From assembly GCA_903930805.1 (NCBI GenBank), contig CAIYZZ010000094.1:1-10246 (forward strand): DNA of 10,246 nucleotides, in the 5' to 3' direction. This DNA comes from an uncultured Rhodocyclaceae bacterium. GTDB taxonomy: Bacteria; Pseudomonadota; Gammaproteobacteria; Burkholderiales; Rhodocyclaceae. A model generated the notes under the pieces. The model saw nothing but the letters and a program-made list of their open reading frames with translations. It did not search any database and was not told the DNA's origin. Position 1 is the first letter of the stretch; every line of letters begins with the position of its first letter. Position numbers and translations under genes: made by a program. Shown in pieces: positions 1 through 5,980 of the stretch.

Positions 1-883
1 CCATGCCGGGCAGGGCAATCGGTGTGGGCGGGAGGCCGGCGCGAGTGTAGGTATTGTAGGGGGTATCGGCTAGCAGATCGCGCTTTCTGAGGTTGCCGTC
101 GAAGCGCGTTCCCAGACCATAGATTACTGTCGGGTCAGTTTGCAGAAGCATGCCGCGCTTCAGGCGATTGACGAATACAGAGGCAACCTTACTCCGATCA
201 ACCGCCGCACCGGTTTCCTTTTCGATGATCGATGCCATGATCAGGGCCTCGTCGATTGATTTGTAAGGCACTGATATATCGCGACTATCCCACGCTGCAA
301 CAAGCCGGCGCTGCATGGCCTGATAGGCACGCCGATAAATCACCAAATCGCTCGACTGGCGCGCAAACAGATAAGTGTCGGGGAAAAACCATCCTTCGGG
401 ATGAGTCTGGCTCGCGCCGATGCGTTGCATAATTTCGCTGTCGCTCAAGCCGGCGCTGTCGTGCCGCAAGTCGGGATTGGCATCGAGCTTGGTACGCAGT
501 TCGCGGAAATTCTTGCCCTCGACGATAACTATTTCGGTCTGGGTAACATCCCCGGCGGTAAGTTTTTCCAGCAGTTGCCAAGCCGTCACACCAGCACCGA
601 CTTCGTAGCTTCCCGCCTTGATGGTCCGATCACGACCAGAAACTCGCCCGAGCAAGGCAAATTGCCAGGGAGGAATCCCTACGCCGGCCTCCGCCATCGC
701 CTGTGCCGCGCCCTTGAGACCAAGTCCGGGACGGATATCGAAATCGACAATTTCTTGCCCACCCTGGCCATTGAGTTTGAGCGGCACGGCCGCAGATGCG
801 AACCAGGCCATCCATCCGGCGAAGCCAACGGCGAGCAGGAGAACCAACCCGAGCAACAGCAGTAAGCGTTTGAGTATGCGCAT
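1..883 (-). CDS. mltG: Endolytic murein transglycosylase MltG (YceG-like), 3' part missing
   Basis: MltG is an inner-membrane lytic transglycosylase that cuts nascent peptidoglycan strands and so sets glycan chain length; it acts in the periplasm. The visible 294 residues begin MRILKRLL, followed by one hydrophobic membrane anchor (about residues 7-28) and a periplasmic part. The family signature is clear: a LysM-like region ending in IVEGKNFREL (about 118-127), HPEGWFFPDTY (about 161-171), then the catalytic segment LIMASIIEKETG, with the catalytic Glu at about 221, and SVFVNRL...LQTDPTVIYGLG. The protein runs off the left edge in the conserved LPPTPIALPGM stretch, so roughly the last 40-50 residues are lost. 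The ATG at 883 was chosen because it starts just before the anchor; its ribosome site is poor. It lies 76 nt downstream of the thioredoxin-like gene and may be co-transcribed. Identification is secure. Confidence 0.95.
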   Translation of the reverse strand, partial: MRILKRLLLLLGLVLLLAVGFAGWMAWFASAAVPLKLNGQGGQEIVDFDIRPGLGLKGAAQAMAEAGVGIPPWQFALLGRVSGRDRTIKAGSYEVGAGVTAWQLLEKLTAGDVTQTEIVIVEGKNFRELRTKLDANPDLRHDSAGLSDSEIMQRIGASQTHPEGWFFPDTYLFARQSSDLVIYRRAYQAMQRRLVAAWDSRDISVPYKSIDEALIMASIIEKETGAAVDRSKVASVFVNRLKRGMLLQTDPTVIYGLGTRFDGNLRKRDLLADTPYNTYTRAGLPPTPIALPGM

Positions 884-959
884 GATGGAAGGCGATCATG
901 ATAGCTACTTTGCCGCTGTCGTCCAGACTGATGTCGGAAAAAGCAGCAGCAGGAACCCA

Positions 960-1481
960 TCACATTTTTATCTTGAATGCCTGCTCAATCATCTGCTTCG
1001 CTTCCTGACTGTCCCAATCCTTGGCTCCGTAGTGCCTGCTGAGAACACGGCCTTGCGTATCAATCAGCAGGGTCAAGGGCAGCCTGTCTGCACCGAGCAT
1101 GTTTTCCAACACCAGTTTCTTGTCGATGAAATTGTCGAATGAGGTTCCGGTCCGTTCCAGGAATACATAGGCAGCCTCCATGTTGTCATCAGTGGAAATA
1201 CCGATCAGATTGAACTGCTTTCCCCCATGCCGACGAGCAAGTCTGTCCAATGAGGACATCTCCTGACGGCAAGGACTGCACCAACTGGCCCACACATTGA
1301 TGATCAGGGGCTTGCCACGAAACGCTGACAACTTCTTCGGCGCTACCGACAAGCCATTCATCTGGACATCGTGGAGCATGCCACCGACCTCTACCTCGCC
1401 GGGTGTTTTCGCAGAGGACAAAGAAGCCGCCCCAGCCAGACCTATCAGTATGAAAAAGATGATCGATTTCATCAGAGTCAA
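960..1481 (-). CDS. TlpA/ResA-like exported thioredoxin-fold protein
   Basis: This is a periplasmic thiol-disulfide oxidoreductase of the TlpA/ResA class, 173 residues long. Residues 1-24 form a signal peptide or anchor (hydrophobic IIFFILIGLAGAA, then a possible cleavage after SSA). The thioredoxin core has NVWASWCSPC (WCxxC cysteines at 68 and 71) and the cis-proline loop LPLTLLID (Pro 135). Such proteins reduce or isomerise disulfides in secreted proteins, often for cytochrome c maturation or envelope stress; the substrate here is unknown. The start is a TTG at 1481: an AAAGGA ribosome site sits 8 nt upstream of it, while the in-frame ATG at 1472 would be 17 nt away. Its neighbours on the same strand are an unknown small gene upstream (66 nt gap) and mltG downstream. 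The fold is certain; the exact role is not. Confidence 0.9.
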   Translation of the reverse strand: MTLMKSIIFFILIGLAGAASLSSAKTPGEVEVGGMLHDVQMNGLSVAPKKLSAFRGKPLIINVWASWCSPCRQEMSSLDRLARRHGGKQFNLIGISTDDNMEAAYVFLERTGTSFDNFIDKKLVLENMLGADRLPLTLLIDTQGRVLSRHYGAKDWDSQEAKQMIEQAFKIKM

Positions 1482-1547
1482 CTTGTCTTTCCTTTTGGCT
1501 GGCGCACGACCCAGTCAGCCCTCTCGGCAAATCAATAAATCGTGAGC

Positions 1548-1805
1548 CTAGTGCAGGGTAATTTTTTGGCTACTGCTTAACATTATTTTTGGTTTCAGAG
1601 CCTCAGTCATTCCAGCCAGGATGATCACGCGATCCGCCTCTGTCAAAGGGGATTCGTCTTGTAGCCAAGCCTGGACAAAAGTCTCCATGTGTGATAGCCG
1701 ATCGATCGTCTCGGTATCCAGCCAAGTATCATCATTTCCCTGATCGCGTATCAACTCGATGGCAACAAGCAGTTCCAGCAGTTTGTTCTGCATGAGCCCC
1801 GTCAT
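1548..1805 (-). CDS. Small hypothetical acidic protein
   Basis: The gene encodes about 85 residues with no signal peptide or membrane segment, largely helical in appearance (MQNKLLELLVAIELIRDQ near the start and LTEADRVIILAGMTEALKP near the end). I do not recognise the family. It lies 13 nt downstream of the lipoprotein gene and 66 nt upstream of the TlpA-like gene on the same strand, so it is probably a member of that transcript. The ATG at 1805 is preferred because a GCGGA-like ribosome site lies about 8 nt upstream. A TTG at 1811 or an ATG at 1793 in the same frame are alternatives. The gene-like spacing supports it being real, but no function can be assigned. Confidence 0.6.
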   Translation of the reverse strand: MTGLMQNKLLELLVAIELIRDQGNDDTWLDTETIDRLSHMETFVQAWLQDESPLTEADRVIILAGMTEALKPKIMLSSSQKITLH

Positions 1806-1818
1806 TGCCAAGGTCCGC

Positions 1819-2199
1819 TCATGGTTTGCTGCTTGCGGTTGGCGGGTTACAACCCCGATAGGAAATGGAAGGGCCGTCAGTCAGTGATGCGTCCGTGCCA
1901 TCGATGCGTAATACCGCGATACCGTTGGAGTAGCGACTTCCTGAATCTGTCGACACCTTATCAAGGCTCACCTGCCTGTCAGGGAGGATAACCCAAGCTG
2001 ACTTTCCCCCATCAGGGTAACGGACATAGAAGGTCTTGTTACCCTCGCAGCGATACTCGGTAGCATTTTCTGGCACACGCGAACTGCTTCCAGTCTTGCT
2101 ATTCCCACCAAACGGCCAGACGTTGACACTGCTGCATCCCCCGATGAGTAACGGCAATCCGATAAGGAGGGTGATGATCGGTTTAATTTCAGGTTTCAT
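1819..2199 (-). CDS. MliC-like lysozyme-inhibitor lipoprotein
   Basis: This is a predicted lipoprotein of 126 residues. The N-terminus has a basic start, a hydrophobic stretch (about 9-20) and a lipobox I-G-G-C with the lipidated Cys at 22; Ser at 23 and 24 after the Cys favours outer-membrane sorting. The C-terminal domain matches the pattern of MliC/PliC inhibitors of C-type lysozyme: YRCEGNKTFYVRY (48-61), SGSRYSNGIAVLRIDGTDASL (87-106) and a final YRGC. Cys 51 and Cys 117 are positioned for the conserved disulfide. Such proteins shield peptidoglycan from host or environmental lysozyme. The ATG at 2199 has a GGGAAATT stretch upstream as a weak ribosome site. It heads a minus-strand run that ends in mltG, so a lysozyme inhibitor and a lytic transglycosylase sit together. 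The family call is by pattern only. Confidence 0.75.
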   Translation of the reverse strand: MKPEIKPIITLLIGLPLLIGGCSSVNVWPFGGNSKTGSSSRVPENATEYRCEGNKTFYVRYPDGGKSAWVILPDRQVSLDKVSTDSGSRYSNGIAVLRIDGTDASLTDGPSISYRGCNPPTASSKP

Positions 2200-2384
2200 T
2201 TACAATTTCCCATGACAGAGGGTTAGTTCCCACCAGCGCGTCCTAGCTTTCAGATCAATGCCTGCAAAGCGGCGATTGCTGGCATTCGCGAGCTAAATTT
2301 ACGGGACAGCAGCCACTCAATGGAATACGGTCCCAGTAAAATCAGCCAATTATTGATTTGCGTGAAACATTTGTGTGGGTTTTA

Positions 2385-2402
2385 TATTGTTTATAAACAA
2401 TA
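2385..2402. promoter_or_regulatory. 18-bp perfect palindrome, possible operator
   Basis: TATTGTTTATAAACAATA reads the same on both strands, with no spacer. It lies in the AT-rich part of the gap between the lipoprotein gene (whose start is 183 nt away) and the toxin-antitoxin operon, 16 nt beyond the putative att site. Perfect palindromes of this length usually bind dimeric regulators. A terminator is less likely because there is no loop and no T-run. The cognate regulator is unknown. Confidence 0.4.
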
Positions 2403-2418
2403 AGTTACACCAATATAC

Positions 2419-2436
2419 TTACTCCCACTCGATGGT
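2419..2436 (-). other. Possible att site: remnant of a guaA 3' end
   Basis: Read on the minus strand these 18 bases (ACCATCGAGTGGGAGTAA) encode T-I-E-W-E-stop, the usual C-terminus of GMP synthase (GuaA). The sequence just upstream on that strand is not guaA. The 3' end of guaA is a known integration target of tyrosine-recombinase islands, which leave a copy of the gene end at the far border. Everything at higher coordinates looks accessory, and everything at lower coordinates looks chromosomal, as expected if this is the distal att. No integrase is in the window, and 18 bases could match by chance. Confidence 0.35.
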
Positions 2437-2472
2437 TAACAAGCCTCCAACGGGCCTGTTTTTATTGGTCAT
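2419..2472 (-). CDS. Possible 17-residue microprotein, translationally coupled
   Basis: An ATG at 2472 overlaps the stop codon of the preceding small frame in an ATGA arrangement and has AGAGG 8 nt upstream, a good ribosome site. The frame reads MTNKNRPVGGLLTIEWE and stops at 2419. The coupling favours translation, but the ending is the guaA-like tail described for 2419-2436, so this may be an accident of an integration junction rather than a gene. No homology is recognised. Confidence 0.2.
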   Translation of the reverse strand: MTNKNRPVGGLLTIEWE

Positions 2473-2609
2473 TTTCCAGCCCTCTCTGCGGATGCCATGA
2501 TTGATGCCATGAATTTCGCTTGCTTGGCGTTTCCGGTCACTGCCTGTCGTTGCCAAACAACACTGGCCTTGGCGTAGCTGGCCGTGGAATCTGTGTATTC
2601 AGCCACCAT
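2469..2609 (-). CDS. Small hypothetical protein downstream of antitoxin
   Basis: A 46-residue frame starts at ATG 2609 (MVAEYTDSTASYAK) and ends AERAGK. It is polar and mostly helical in composition, with no signal peptide or cysteine. It lies 25 nt downstream of the tumA-like stop on the same strand and could be the third gene of that operon. No clear ribosome site precedes the ATG; a GTG at 2663, overlapping the antitoxin, is an alternative start. I do not recognise it. It may equally be a decayed fragment left at the island border. Confidence 0.3.
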   Translation of the reverse strand: MVAEYTDSTASYAKASVVWQRQAVTGNAKQAKFMASIMASAERAGK

Positions 2610-2634
2610 GGTATCGGAAATTAGCGGAACTTGA

Positions 2635-3006
2635 TCAGGCAAACACAGCCTCCAAGACAACACGGTTGGCTGCTGCTCTTACCTCTTTCAGGCGACCGTG
2701 TCCGGGGTGCAGTTTCTCCTCAACACTGACCAGTCCCGCCTGCTCCAACTCGTCGATGTCGCGCTTGACGGCGCTACGGTCACGCTTGAGTCGTGTCGCA
2801 ATGTCGGTGATCGAACCGGACCGTTCTTTGATAGCACGAAAGAGTGCGATTTTCGCTGTCGTCAAAATACGGGCAAGATCTTCTGGATCCTCATAGGCAA
2901 TAACGCGTTCTGCCGGAATCGGCTTCTTCCTGTCGGCGAGGCGAGCGACTTCGCGGCCCCATTTGAAAAAGCCCTCTACATTTCCCGTCTTGATGACTGT
3001 CTTCAT
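2635..3006 (-). CDS. tumA: TumA-type antitoxin / winged-HTH DNA-binding protein
   Basis: This protein of 123 residues carries a C-terminal winged helix-turn-helix (about 50-105: AKIALFRAIKERSGSITDIATR, then a recognition helix RDRSAVKRDIDELEQAGLV and a wing with EEKLHPGHGR). The N-terminal part (FFKWGREVARLADRKKPIP) is typical of the HTH partners of TumE-like (DUF6516) proteins. It should neutralise the toxin encoded just upstream and repress the operon. Its ATG overlaps the toxin stop in ATGA, so the two are translationally coupled, with the toxin first. The perfect inverted repeat at 3292-3320 is the obvious candidate operator. The fold is clear; the antitoxin role follows from the pairing. 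Confidence 0.8.
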   Translation of the reverse strand: MKTVIKTGNVEGFFKWGREVARLADRKKPIPAERVIAYEDPEDLARILTTAKIALFRAIKERSGSITDIATRLKRDRSAVKRDIDELEQAGLVSVEEKLHPGHGRLKEVRAAANRVVLEAVFA

Positions 3007-3299
3007 TTCCTGTCTCCTAAGGCGATCCAGTCCTGCTCGAACCGAGCTTCGACATCCTCAAACCCAGTAAATTCGACTTCTTCAACCTTGCCCATATAGT
3101 GCCGATGGTGAAAACCGTGCGCATTGTCATAACCAACGACTCGACCGTTATCGCCTGAGTGAATCGTGTGGTTGATATACGCCAGGTTGTACCGAACGAC
3201 ATGACCTTGACGATCCACCCATACCTCGCGCCTAAGCAATCCATTGCCCCGTTTCCGCGATATGGTGAATGTCTCGTCAATGACTTTTCGCTCAGGCAT
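3003..3299 (-). CDS. tumE: TumE-type toxin (DUF6516 family)
   Basis: The gene encodes 98 residues with the DUF6516/TumE pattern: VRYNLAYINH (35-44), GYDNAHGFHHRHYMG (56-70) and a C-terminal FTGFEDVEARFEQDW. The His-rich DNAHGxHHRH motif is the most conserved part and the likely active or binding site. The family is annotated as the toxin of a two-gene toxin-antitoxin system; the biochemical target is not known to me. The start ATG at 3299 lies inside an inverted repeat, has no good ribosome site, and a -10-like GATAAT lies only 7 nt upstream, so the message may be nearly leaderless. It overlaps the antitoxin gene by 4 nt and is divergent from the gene starting at 3372. Confidence 0.8.
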   Translation of the reverse strand: MPERKVIDETFTISRKRGNGLLRREVWVDRQGHVVRYNLAYINHTIHSGDNGRVVGYDNAHGFHHRHYMGKVEEVEFTGFEDVEARFEQDWIALGDRK

Positions 3300-3320
3300 G
3301 ACCTATATTATCATGCCTGA
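3292..3320. promoter_or_regulatory. Perfect inverted repeat over the toxin start, likely TumA operator
   Basis: Two perfect 10-bp arms (TCAGGCATGA at 3292-3301 and its complement at 3311-3320) are separated by 9 bp. The inner arm contains the toxin ATG, and the spacer edge holds a -10-like GATAAT for the minus strand. Binding of the HTH antitoxin here would block both promoter and start codon, the usual autoregulation of toxin-antitoxin operons. It also lies 52 nt upstream of the divergent gene. Confidence 0.65.
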
Positions 3321-3371
3321 AACGCTGTGACCTCCTGAACCTTTCGTCTGCAATATCAATCGTTGCCCCCC

Positions 3372-3929
3372 ATGAACTACACCCACATCCTTTCCTCCCT
3401 CAACCAGGCTTCCGCCTTCGACCTCTTCCGCCTGCGCGCCGCCATCGACCGCGTTCTGGATCAACCGGGTTGGATGACTGCCGTGCAGGCAAGGTTGCGT
3501 GTTGGCCAGACAGTTGAGTATTTCGATCCACAGGCGAATCGTTCCTTCAAGGGCCAGTTGCTGGAGATGCGCCGCAAGCAGGCCGCCATCCTCGACCTGG
3601 AAACCCAGAAGCGTTGGCTGATCTCCTACGCAGCAATCAACCTGGACGGCGCGGATGTCGAGATCCGCGAGCAACCCAAGCAGGGGCTGAGCCGGCAATC
3701 GGTTGCCATCGGTGATGTCGTCGGCTTTGTCGATCGCGATCAGCAACAACGCAGCGGGAAGATCCTGCGTCTCAACGACAAGACGGTCACGCTTCAGGTT
3801 GGCCATCAGCAATGGCGCGTCACCTATGGCCTGCTGCACCGGGTTGTGGATTCGAGCGCCAGCGACGGCAACTTTCCTGAACTAGGCATCCTCGACGGCG
3901 AAGCCGAAATCGTGATGGAACAGGAGTAG
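3372..3929 (+). CDS. Unknown protein with two SH3/KOW-like repeats
   Basis: This protein of 185 residues has a short helical N-terminus (about 1-40, MNYTHILSSLNQASAFDLFRL) followed by two copies of a roughly 48-residue beta-rich unit. Copy 1 covers about 43-90 (VGQTVEYFD...GQLLEM...RWLISYAAI) and copy 2 about 112-157 (IGDVVGFVD...GKILRL...QWRVTYGLL). The G-x-x-V-x-[YF]-x-D / G-[QK]-[IL]-L / W-x-[IV]-[ST]-Y spacing resembles KOW/Tudor-like SH3 barrels, often used to bind nucleic acid or protein tails. I do not know a named family. The ATG at 3372 was chosen over a TTG at 3363; neither has a clear ribosome site. The next gene starts 4 nt after its stop and takes its AGGAG site from the end of this gene, so the two are an operon. 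Confidence 0.8.
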   Translation: MNYTHILSSLNQASAFDLFRLRAAIDRVLDQPGWMTAVQARLRVGQTVEYFDPQANRSFKGQLLEMRRKQAAILDLETQKRWLISYAAINLDGADVEIREQPKQGLSRQSVAIGDVVGFVDRDQQQRSGKILRLNDKTVTLQVGHQQWRVTYGLLHRVVDSSASDGNFPELGILDGEAEIVMEQE

Positions 3930-3933
3930 CCCC

Positions 3934-4494
3934 GTGGCTAAAACCGCCACCGCGGCGATCGGGTCATCGGCCCCACCACCCAGGGGAACGGTCGATCCGC
4001 TGATCGCCGAGCGAACAGTGTTCAGTACCGACCGAACCCATCGCTTCACGCTTTTTCGGTACTGGGGCAACCATGACGATTTCGCCTGCGGGATCAGCAT
4101 GAACCCCTCAGGGGCGGCGGAAGACGTCGGCGATCCCACCGTGGACGGCATGGCCAAACGAGCCCGGGAACACTGGGGCGTCGGCGCCTATTACCAGCTC
4201 AACGTGATGTCGATACGCGGCACCTACTCCGCAGATCTTGCGAAAACGGCAATCATCAATCTTCCGGAAAACGATGAATGGATCCGACGAATCGCAGCCA
4301 AGGCAAGATTCGTCGTGGTGAGCTGGGGAAATCCGGGTCACGCGTCTGGACGGGGCCCCGCAGTAGAGACCATTCTGTGCGAAGTGTGCGATCCGGCGAA
4401 GATCCTGTGCTTCGGGAAGAACAAGAATGGATCCCCGGTTCATCCGCTCTACCAACGATTGGATGCACCGCTGGTGCCGTACTTTGCGGAATGA
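3934..4494 (+). CDS. DUF1643 domain protein
   Basis: This 186-residue protein has the DUF1643 pattern through its length: FTLFRYWG (38-45), MNPSGA (56-61) followed by DPTVDG (67-72), an aromatic-Gly region WGVGAYYQLN (81-90), VVVSWG (127-132) and the C-terminal LCFGKNKNGSPVHPLY (158-173). The family's function is not established; members turn up often in phage, plasmid and defence neighbourhoods. The first 27 residues are low-complexity and outside the domain. The GTG start at 3934 has AGGAG 7 nt upstream. It is 4 nt after the repeat protein and 13 nt before the helical protein, so it is probably the middle gene of a three-gene transcript. Confidence 0.85.
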   Translation: MAKTATAAIGSSAPPPRGTVDPLIAERTVFSTDRTHRFTLFRYWGNHDDFACGISMNPSGAAEDVGDPTVDGMAKRAREHWGVGAYYQLNVMSIRGTYSADLAKTAIINLPENDEWIRRIAAKARFVVVSWGNPGHASGRGPAVETILCEVCDPAKILCFGKNKNGSPVHPLYQRLDAPLVPYFAE

Positions 4495-4507
4495 AGAATT
4501 CGAAGTC

Positions 4508-5734
4508 ATGAGCAAAATCGCCCCGCCCAAGCATACATGGACGTTTGCCCCACGGTTCCGTGCCGGCGCTTTCGGCTGGCGATCCGAACCCGCGATCACC
4601 CGCATCAAGGAAGCTGTGTCGGAAATCAAGGCCATTGCGAAGAAGGGTCCGATCCTTGGCGCCGAGGGCGCGACCCTGTTTCTCCAGAAACTGTCCCCGG
4701 CACTTCAGAACATCGACGGTTCCTCCGGCGCCATCGGTACGGCGGCCAACCGCGCCATCGAGGCTCTGGTGCCGATTATTGCGAAGCCCGCAGATCTATC
4801 CCTGCGCAGTAAATGGCTCGAGAAGCTCTACCAGGCTCATGCCGACGATCAGGTCCCCTACATCGAATCCCTGGCGGATTACTGGGGCGAACTGTGCGCC
4901 AGTCCGGAAATTGCCGCCGAATGGACGGATCGCCTGGCAGGAACCGTCGAAACGGTTTTCCGACGCAGTAAGGAAGAATTCGGATTCTTTCATGGGACGC
5001 CCATGGCACTCTCGGCCCTGCTGGCCTCCGGGCAACACGAACGCCTTCTCACCCTGATTGATCTTTACCCGCGCAAGTTCTGGTCATACCGCAAATGGGG
5101 TGTTGATGCCCTGGTTGCACTGGGGCGCAAAACCGAGGCCATCCGTTATGCCGAGAATTGCCGGGGCTTGAACCAACCAACGTGGCAGATTGCACAGGCG
5201 TGTGAAGCCATTCTTCTCTCTTCCGGCATGGCAGACGAGGCCTATGAGAAATACGCGTACGAAGCCAATCAGGCCGGAACCTACCTTGCCACATTCCGAG
5301 CCATCTGCAAGAAGTATCCAGGGCGCACGCCGGAATCAATCCTTGCCGATCTTGTGAATCGGACTCCCGGAGAGGAAGGCAAGTGGTTTGCCGCTGCCAA
5401 GGACGCGAAGCTTTACGACGTCGCACTCGACTTGGCGCAAAAATCTCCGGTGTATCATCGAACGCTGCTGCGCGCGGTGGAGGACTTCGCCGAAAGCCAA
5501 TCCGGGTTTGCTCTCAACTGCGGATTGATCGCCCTGCACTGGATTTGTGCCGGTCGGGCCTACGAAGCAACTATGGGCGAAGTTCGGGCGATTTTTGACG
5601 GAGTAATAAAGGCAAGCAAGATTGCGGGATGCCAAGACGCGGCGATGGACACCGTGAGGAAGACGCTAGCAGCGTTCCCTGAAGAAAGGTTGGTGAAAGA
5701 TACTTTGGCAAAGGTAATGAAGGAGAGCGCCTGA
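4508..5734 (+). CDS. Helical-repeat protein resembling DUF6880
   Basis: The 408-residue protein is almost wholly alpha-helical, with TPR/SEL1-like helix pairs (for example LTLIDLYPRKFWSYRKWGVDAL, then LGRKTEAIRYAENC). Its C-terminal half matches what I remember of DUF6880: GTYLATFRAICKKYPGRTPE, EGKWFAAAKDAKLYDVALDLA, ALHWICAGRAYEAT. No catalytic motif is visible, so it is probably a scaffold or binding protein; the role is unknown. The ATG at 4508, 13 nt after the DUF1643 stop, is chosen over an in-frame ATG at 4427 that would overlap the previous gene by 68 nt and whose extra residues look like a shadow of that gene. It ends the plus-strand run; a 246-nt gap follows. Confidence 0.75.
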   Translation: MSKIAPPKHTWTFAPRFRAGAFGWRSEPAITRIKEAVSEIKAIAKKGPILGAEGATLFLQKLSPALQNIDGSSGAIGTAANRAIEALVPIIAKPADLSLRSKWLEKLYQAHADDQVPYIESLADYWGELCASPEIAAEWTDRLAGTVETVFRRSKEEFGFFHGTPMALSALLASGQHERLLTLIDLYPRKFWSYRKWGVDALVALGRKTEAIRYAENCRGLNQPTWQIAQACEAILLSSGMADEAYEKYAYEANQAGTYLATFRAICKKYPGRTPESILADLVNRTPGEEGKWFAAAKDAKLYDVALDLAQKSPVYHRTLLRAVEDFAESQSGFALNCGLIALHWICAGRAYEATMGEVRAIFDGVIKASKIAGCQDAAMDTVRKTLAAFPEERLVKDTLAKVMKESA

Positions 5735-5980
5735 TGTTGCCTACCTTCATGGATATTTTTCTTACCTTGGAGGGCGCCATTTCGGCTTTTGCTGCCGACC
5801 GAATACGTTGGACATACGGTTGCTATGTGCCGCGAAACAGCCACTCAGCGGGTACGCCTAGAAGCTCTTAGAGCAAGCGCCAACGCTCGTGTCATAATCG
5901 ACCTGCGGCATCAAAAGGATGCAGTCACTTCAATTTGCCTGATCGGTTTTGGATCGTTCGTTACGAGGAGATAGCTGCCA
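5735..5980 (+). other. Gap between DUF6880-like gene and the ATPase
   Basis: This gap should carry the promoter of the ATPase operon, but no convincing -35/-10 pair was found. The only clear element is the AGGAG ribosome site (about 5966-5970), 10 nt ahead of the ATPase ATG. A 61-codon frame (5789-5974) fills part of the gap but has no ribosome site or recognisable family. Base composition turns less GC-biased from here on, which fits separate acquisition of the following cassette. Confidence 0.4.

Noticed and set aside
401..1142. Long plus-strand frames across mltG
   Set aside because: They are antisense to a well-conserved MltG reading with its catalytic motif, have low-complexity composition and match no family.
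2438..2466. Hairpin (8 pairs, one mismatch) followed by a T-run, resembling a plus-strand terminator
   Set aside because: No plus-strand gene lies upstream of it anywhere in the first 3.3 kb, and the minus strand has no T-run after the stem. It may only be by-product structure near the possible att site.
3303..3839. 178-codon minus-strand frame opposite the SH3/KOW-like gene
   Set aside because: The plus-strand gene has a clear internal repeat, good spacing to DUF1643 and convincing protein composition. The opposite frame has no motif and reads as its shadow.
5789..5974. 61-codon plus-strand frame ahead of the GHKL ATPase
   Set aside because: It has no ribosome site, no recognisable motif and an odd, basic composition. 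It was considered as a controller protein of the R-M cassette, but there is no helix-turn-helix signature.
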